Part shown: positions 60,002 to 64,000 of the stretch, piece by piece
How the letters are laid out: each line of letters opens with the position of its first letter
How positions within the stretch are numbered: the first letter of the stretch is position 1
Notes under the pieces: model-generated
What the model was told of the DNA's origin: nothing
The model's input: the letters and a program-made list of their open reading frames with translations, nothing else
Databases searched by the model: none
Position numbers and translations under genes: made by a program
DNA from: Neorhizobium galegae
Lineage (GTDB): Bacteria; Pseudomonadota; Alphaproteobacteria; Rhizobiales; Rhizobiaceae
Assembly (NCBI RefSeq): GCF_017877055.1
Contig: NZ_JAGIPG010000001.1
Location: 1,736,001-1,800,000, forward strand
Length of the DNA: 64,000 nt
Reading direction: 5' to 3'

Positions 60002-60985
60002 TCAGCCCTTGATGCCAAAGATATCCGCGAAGCCCTTGACGTCCTTCTCGGAGTTCTTGAGCGCTTCGGGGGCATTGATCGGCAGGACCTTGATCGTCTC
60101 GCGCGCCGGGAAGCCTGCCGGCACGGCCATGCCGTTGCGGGCCGGGATGTAGCCGAGCTTCAGGAAGCCTTCCTGGCCCTTCTGAGAGAGGACGTAGTCG
60201 ATGAACTTCTTGGCATTGTCCGCATGCTTGGTGGAGGCAAGGATCGCTGCCGGCTCGGTGACCGCGGACACGCCTTCCTTCGGGAAGACGAACTCGACGG
60301 GAGCACCCTTCGCCTTTTCGCGGATCGGCAGGTAATCGACGACGAAGCCGTAGGCCTTCTCGCCGGAAGCGACGGACTTCAGGATCGCGCCGTTGCCGCC
60401 GGCGGCAATCGCGCCGTTTGCCTTGAGGTTCTTGTAGTAGTCCCAGCCAAGGCCGGGAACGCCGGCGAGCGTCTGCGCGTGGATGAGCGCTGCACCCGAA
60501 GCGAGCGGGCTCGGCATGGTGACGAGGCCCTTGGCTTCCGGCTTGGCAAGATCTGCCCAGCTGGTCGGCTTCATGGCGGCCTGGGTGTTGTAGATGATGC
60601 CGGTGGTGATCAGCTTGGTCGAATGGTAGAAGCCGTCGGCGTCATAGAGGGCCTTGTCGTAATTGGCGGCTTCCGGGGACTTGTAGGCCATCAGCTGGCC
60701 TGCCTGCTTCATGCGCTCGAGCGTCACCGTGTCGGCGATCAGGAGAACGTCGGCTGCCGGATTGCCCGCCTGGATCTCGGCATTGAGCTTCGCCATGATC
60801 TGCGGCGTCCCATCGCGCACCCACTGTACGTCCAGGCCCGGATTGGCAGCCTTGAAGCCATCGACGGTCGCCTGTGCGTCCTCGTTCGGCTGGCTGGTAT
60901 AGAGCACGAGGTCGGCGGCCTCAGCGGCGCCGGCAATCATGCCAAAGGCCACGAGGGCGGTGAAAGCGGAAAGAAGGTTCTTCAT
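60002..60985 (-). CDS. ABC importer periplasmic binding protein (FbpA/AfuA-like)
   Basis: The 327-residue protein has a Sec signal peptide (NLLSAFTALVAFGMIAGAAE, cleavage after AEA-A) and the SBP_bac_6/8-type start ADLVLYTSQPNEDAQATVDG. FYHSTKLITTGIIYNT and GLGWDYYKNLKANGA contain Tyr residues, but the classic iron-binding Tyr-Tyr pair of FbpA is not clearly seen, so iron, a phosphonate or a sugar phosphate are all possible. ATG 60985 follows AGGGATGCTCCG. It is the first gene of the importer operon. Confidence 0.9.
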   Translation of the reverse strand: MKNLLSAFTALVAFGMIAGAAEAADLVLYTSQPNEDAQATVDGFKAANPGLDVQWVRDGTPQIMAKLNAEIQAGNPAADVLLIADTVTLERMKQAGQLMAYKSPEAANYDKALYDADGFYHSTKLITTGIIYNTQAAMKPTSWADLAKPEAKGLVTMPSPLASGAALIHAQTLAGVPGLGWDYYKNLKANGAIAAGGNGAILKSVASGEKAYGFVVDYLPIREKAKGAPVEFVFPKEGVSAVTEPAAILASTKHADNAKKFIDYVLSQKGQEGFLKLGYIPARNGMAVPAGFPARETIKVLPINAPEALKNSEKDVKGFADIFGIKG

Positions 60986-61227
60986 CGGAGCATCCCTGTT
61001 CGAACATAAGCTGCGGACGATAAGCATTCCTGCTTGACAGCCATGTGACAGGCTGGGGGCAACGCCGATCTTGCGGCGTGTTTTAACAGCGGCAAACAAA
61101 ATTCGAAGACTAAATTTACTGTGCTCAGATCATTCCGGCACAACGACGGCGCAAAACCCGCCCCTTCAATTGTTTCGCAACCAAATCCTGCCATCCCCTG
61201 CACCAGGGTATAGTTCGGGGATGGAAG

Positions 61228-63129
61228 ATGAAAAGCCGGGAAAACTTGGGTGCGCGACTGCGCTATGGTTTCGACAAGAGCATGGCGGGGGGCGCGATCG
61301 CGCTGATCGGCTGGCTGGCGTTGATATCGCTGGTCGTGATCATGATCGCGGGGGCGATCCTCGCGGCCACCGGGATCGCGCCGGAAGGCGGCGAGCCGCT
61401 TGGCTTCATAGAAGGCACGTGGGAATCGCTGATGCGCACCTTCGATGCCGGCACCATGGGCGCAGACCAGGGCTGGAGCTTCCGCATCATCATGCTGCTG
61501 GTGACGCTCGCCGGCATCTTCGTCTTCTCCGCATTGATCGGCGTCATCTCGTCCGGCCTCGAGGAAAAGCTCGACGAGCTTCGCAAGGGCCGCTCGCGGG
61601 TGCTCGAAACCGAGCACACGATCATCCTCAACTGGTCGCCCTCGATCTTCGACGTCATCTCGGAGCTCGTCATCGCCAACCAGAGCCGCCGCAATCCCCG
61701 CATCGTCATCATGGCGAACAAGGACAAGGTGGAGATGGAAGACGAGATCGCCACCAAGGTCGCCGACCGCAAGAACACCAAGATCATCTGCCGCAGCGGC
61801 GACCCGACCGATCTCTACGACCTCGGGATCGTCAACCCGCAGACGTCGCGGTCGATCATCGTGCTGTCACCGGAAGGTGAAGACGCGGACCCGCAAGTGA
61901 TCAAGACCGTGCTGGCACTGGTCAACGATCCGAACCGCCGGGCGGAGAAATACATGATCGCTGCGGAAATCCGCAACGCCGACAATGCCGAAGTGGCAAG
62001 GATCGTCGGCGGCGGCGAGATGCAGCTCGTGCTTGCCGACGACCTGATCGCCCGCATCGTCGTTCATACCAGCCGCCAGGCGGGCCTGAGTGCGGTCTAT
62101 TCCGAGCTGCTCGATTTCGACGGCTGCGAGATCTACACGCTCGAACAGCCCGATCTCGTCGGAAAATCCTTCGGCAATGCCGTCCTCGCCTACGAGAACA
62201 GCACTCTGATCGGCCTCTGCGACAAGGACGGCGCCATTCATCTCAACCCCAACCCGAATCAGGTGATCGTCGCCAGCGACCGCGCGGTCATCATCGCCGA
62301 AGACGATGGTGCGATCAAAACCTGGTCCGGCGACATGGGCATCGACAAGAACGCCATCAAGGCGATCGTCAAGCGAACCAAGACCGCGGAGCGTACGCTG
62401 ATCCTCGGCTGGAACCGCCGCGGCCCGATCATCGCCACCGAGCTTGCCCGCTACGTGGCGCCGGGCTCGCGGCTGACGATTGCGGCCGACACACCGGAAT
62501 TCGAAGGCGAAATCGCATCGCTCGACCTCGACAAGGCTCTGCTCGCCGTCGAACACCGGGTGATCGACACCAGCAGCCGTTCGGCGCTCGACGCACTCGA
62601 TATCCCCTCCTACGACCACGTCCTGGTGCTCGGCTATAGCGACAGTATGATGGCGCAATCGGCCGATACCCGCACGCTGATTACTCTGCTGCAACTCCGC
62701 AAGATCGGCGAGACGGCCGGAAAGCATATCAGCGTCGTCAGCGAGATGATCGACGTGCGTAACCGCGAGCTTGCGGAAGTCACCCGTGCCGAGGATTTCG
62801 TCGTCAGCAACAAGCTTGTCAGCCTTATGCTTGCCCAGGCCTCCGAAAACGAATCCATGGCGGCGATCTTTGACGAGCTTCTGGATGAGGCCGGTTCCGA
62901 AATCTACATGCGGCCGATGGGCGACTATGTCGATATCTCGAAGCCGGTGAACTTCTTCACCGTGGCGCTCGCGGCCCTTCGCCGCGGCGAAATCGCCATC
63001 GGCCATCGCCGCCAGCGCCCGGGCGATGCCGATGCCAGAAACCTCGGCGGCGTCGTCGTCAATCCGCCCCGCACCGAAATGACCACCTATACCGACAGCG
63101 ACATGCTTATCGTCCTGGCCGCCGACTGA
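61228..63129 (+). CDS. CASTOR/POLLUX-type ion channel protein
   Basis: The 633-residue protein has two N-terminal membrane helices around a pore-like loop (ESLMRTFDAGTMGADQGW), then the segment EEKLDELRKGRSRVLETEHT and HTIILNWSPSIFDVISELVI, which correspond closely to plant CASTOR/DMI1-POLLUX channels, and two RCK-like nucleotide-binding regions (VIMANKDKVEMED; LILGWNRRGPIIATELARYV). It is probably a cation channel gated by cytoplasmic ligands. A strong terminator follows. It is transcribed divergently from the importer operon. Confidence 0.85.
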   Translation: MKSRENLGARLRYGFDKSMAGGAIALIGWLALISLVVIMIAGAILAATGIAPEGGEPLGFIEGTWESLMRTFDAGTMGADQGWSFRIIMLLVTLAGIFVFSALIGVISSGLEEKLDELRKGRSRVLETEHTIILNWSPSIFDVISELVIANQSRRNPRIVIMANKDKVEMEDEIATKVADRKNTKIICRSGDPTDLYDLGIVNPQTSRSIIVLSPEGEDADPQVIKTVLALVNDPNRRAEKYMIAAEIRNADNAEVARIVGGGEMQLVLADDLIARIVVHTSRQAGLSAVYSELLDFDGCEIYTLEQPDLVGKSFGNAVLAYENSTLIGLCDKDGAIHLNPNPNQVIVASDRAVIIAEDDGAIKTWSGDMGIDKNAIKAIVKRTKTAERTLILGWNRRGPIIATELARYVAPGSRLTIAADTPEFEGEIASLDLDKALLAVEHRVIDTSSRSALDALDIPSYDHVLVLGYSDSMMAQSADTRTLITLLQLRKIGETAGKHISVVSEMIDVRNRELAEVTRAEDFVVSNKLVSLMLAQASENESMAAIFDELLDEAGSEIYMRPMGDYVDISKPVNFFTVALAALRRGEIAIGHRRQRPGDADARNLGGVVVNPPRTEMTTYTDSDMLIVLAAD

Positions 63130-63164
63130 CGGACTGCCGAACAAGCAGGTCCGGTAAACAAAAA

Positions 63165-63191
63165 GCCTGCCGTTCTGCGGCAGGCTTTTTT
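63165..63191. terminator. Intrinsic terminator after the channel gene
   Basis: GCCTGCCG/CGGCAGGC stem with a 5-base loop, A-run before and T-run after. It sits between convergent genes and can serve both. Confidence 0.9.
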
Positions 63192-63212
63192 ACGCTCGAA
63201 TGTTTCGACCGA

Positions 63213-64000
63213 TCAGGCAGCAGCGCGGATCGCGTTGGAGATCAGGCGGCCGAGCCGCTTGATGCCCTCGTCGATCATCGTCTCGTCGGCGCAGGAGAAG
63301 CTCATGCGCAGCGTATTGGCATTGCTGCCGTCCGCATAAAACGCCTTGCCCGGAACGAAGGCGACCTTTTCCGTGGCAATCGATTTTGCCAGCAGTTCGG
63401 CGCCGTCCATGCCTTCCGGCAAGGTCACCCACACGAACATGCCGCCTTCCGGGCGCGTCCAAGTGGCGTTCTTCGGCATATACTTGTCGAGTGCCGCCAG
63501 CATCGCATCGCGACGCTTGCTGTAGACTGCCCTGATCTTGGCGACCTGGGCGTCGAAACCGCGCGAGGCGACGTGCTCGATAGCGATCTGGTTGATCGTC
63601 GAGGAATGCAGGTCGGCGGCCTGCTTCATCAGCACCAGCTTGCGGATGACCGGCATCGCCGCGATCACGAAGCCGACGCGCAGACCGGGCGCCAGCGTCT
63701 TCGAGAAGCTGCCGCTGTAGATGGTGCGGGTGTTTTCGATACCGCCCCGGCGGGCGATGTCGAGCGCCATGATCGGCGGAATGGCCTCACCGTCATACCG
63801 AAGATGCTGATAGGCGGCATCTTCGAGGATCGCGATATCGAGCTCGTCGGCAAGTGCCAGCAGCTTTTCGCGGCCGGCCAGATCAACCGTCTCGCCGGTC
63901 GGATTGGAGAAATCCGCAGACAAATAAGCGAACTTGACGCTGCCGCCGATCTTGGCCGCAGTGTCGCGGTAAGCCTCCGGCGTGCGATTGCCGTTCAGCG
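63213..64000 (-). CDS. PLP-dependent aminotransferase, fold type I (partial, 5' end outside window)
   Basis: The last 262 codons are visible. SADFSNPTGETVDLAGREKL is the aminotransferase PLP-ring segment, EDAAYQHLRYDG follows, and SGSFSKTLAPGLRVGF contains the Lys that binds PLP. The C-terminal GGMFVWVTLP and an Arg in TLRMSFS complete the active site. It belongs to the 2-aminoadipate/aromatic aminotransferase (LysN/ARO8-like) group. The frame is open up to base 64000, so the start lies beyond the window. Confidence 0.9.
   Translation of the reverse strand, partial: LNGNRTPEAYRDTAAKIGGSVKFAYLSADFSNPTGETVDLAGREKLLALADELDIAILEDAAYQHLRYDGEAIPPIMALDIARRGGIENTRTIYSGSFSKTLAPGLRVGFVIAAMPVIRKLVLMKQAADLHSSTINQIAIEHVASRGFDAQVAKIRAVYSKRRDAMLAALDKYMPKNATWTRPEGGMFVWVTLPEGMDGAELLAKSIATEKVAFVPGKAFYADGSNANTLRMSFSCADETMIDEGIKRLGRLISNAIRAAA

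Overview
The window looks like chromosomal DNA of a high-GC alphaproteobacterium of the Rhizobiales (Rhizobium/Agrobacterium/Sinorhizobium group). The main reasons are an acpXL-type operon for the very-long-chain fatty acid of rhizobial lipid A at the left edge, a BA14K-type protein, a DUF1127 protein, an entericidin, a fused SecDF, a PmtA-like methyltransferase and a glycine betaine gene set of rhizobial type. I see no prophage, insertion sequence, CRISPR array or plasmid functions, and only one tRNA gene (Lys-CTT).

Layout. 1-2.3 kb: acpXL, fabZXL, fabF2XL and partial fabF1XL. 2.4-4.8 kb: nucleoside hydrolase, TSUP permease and the cobalamin gene cobP, followed by about 800 bp without a gene. 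5.6-26.6 kb: a one-carbon region. It holds a ProX-like binding protein, betaine-homocysteine methyltransferase (bmt), an MttB-family methyltransferase, its corrinoid protein, a methyl-tetrahydrofolate methyltransferase, a DUF4445/ASKHA corrinoid reactivase, a two-cluster Fe-S protein, DUF1638, formyltransferase-like and Virulence_fact proteins, a GbdR-like regulator and a dimethylglycine/sarcosine dehydrogenase. An ECF sigma/vWA pair, a DUF1127 gene and a split PleD-like signalling pair lie among them. 26.7-44 kb: general functions (MscS channel, GlsB, flavin enzymes, response regulator, TerC, cupin, SecDF, APC permease, HAD, SDR). 44-50.6 kb: an RND efflux operon headed by an esterase-like protein that has lost its catalytic residues, with a divergent LysR gene. 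51-57 kb: MFS transporter, acetamidase, BA14K protein, tRNA-Lys, PhzF, NUDIX and a nuclease/phosphatase. 57-61 kb: an Fbp-type ABC importer. 61-64 kb: a CASTOR/POLLUX-type channel and a partial aminotransferase.

How the genes may work together. The 6-26 kb region would handle the methyl groups of glycine betaine or another quaternary amine by two parallel routes: methyl transfer to homocysteine (Bmt), and methyl transfer to a corrinoid protein (MttB) and on to tetrahydrofolate. The dehydrogenase would then remove methyl groups from the dimethylglycine product. The most striking observation is that Bmt, MttB, the methyl-THF methyltransferase and the reactivase each carry an arginine/glycine-rich terminal tail, whereas the corrinoid protein that most of them must contact starts with a strongly acidic segment. 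This suggests charge-guided assembly of the pathway. A second notable point is that FabF2XL has Glu where beta-ketoacyl synthases have their catalytic Cys and lacks one catalytic His, so it looks like a chain-length-factor-type partner of FabF1XL.
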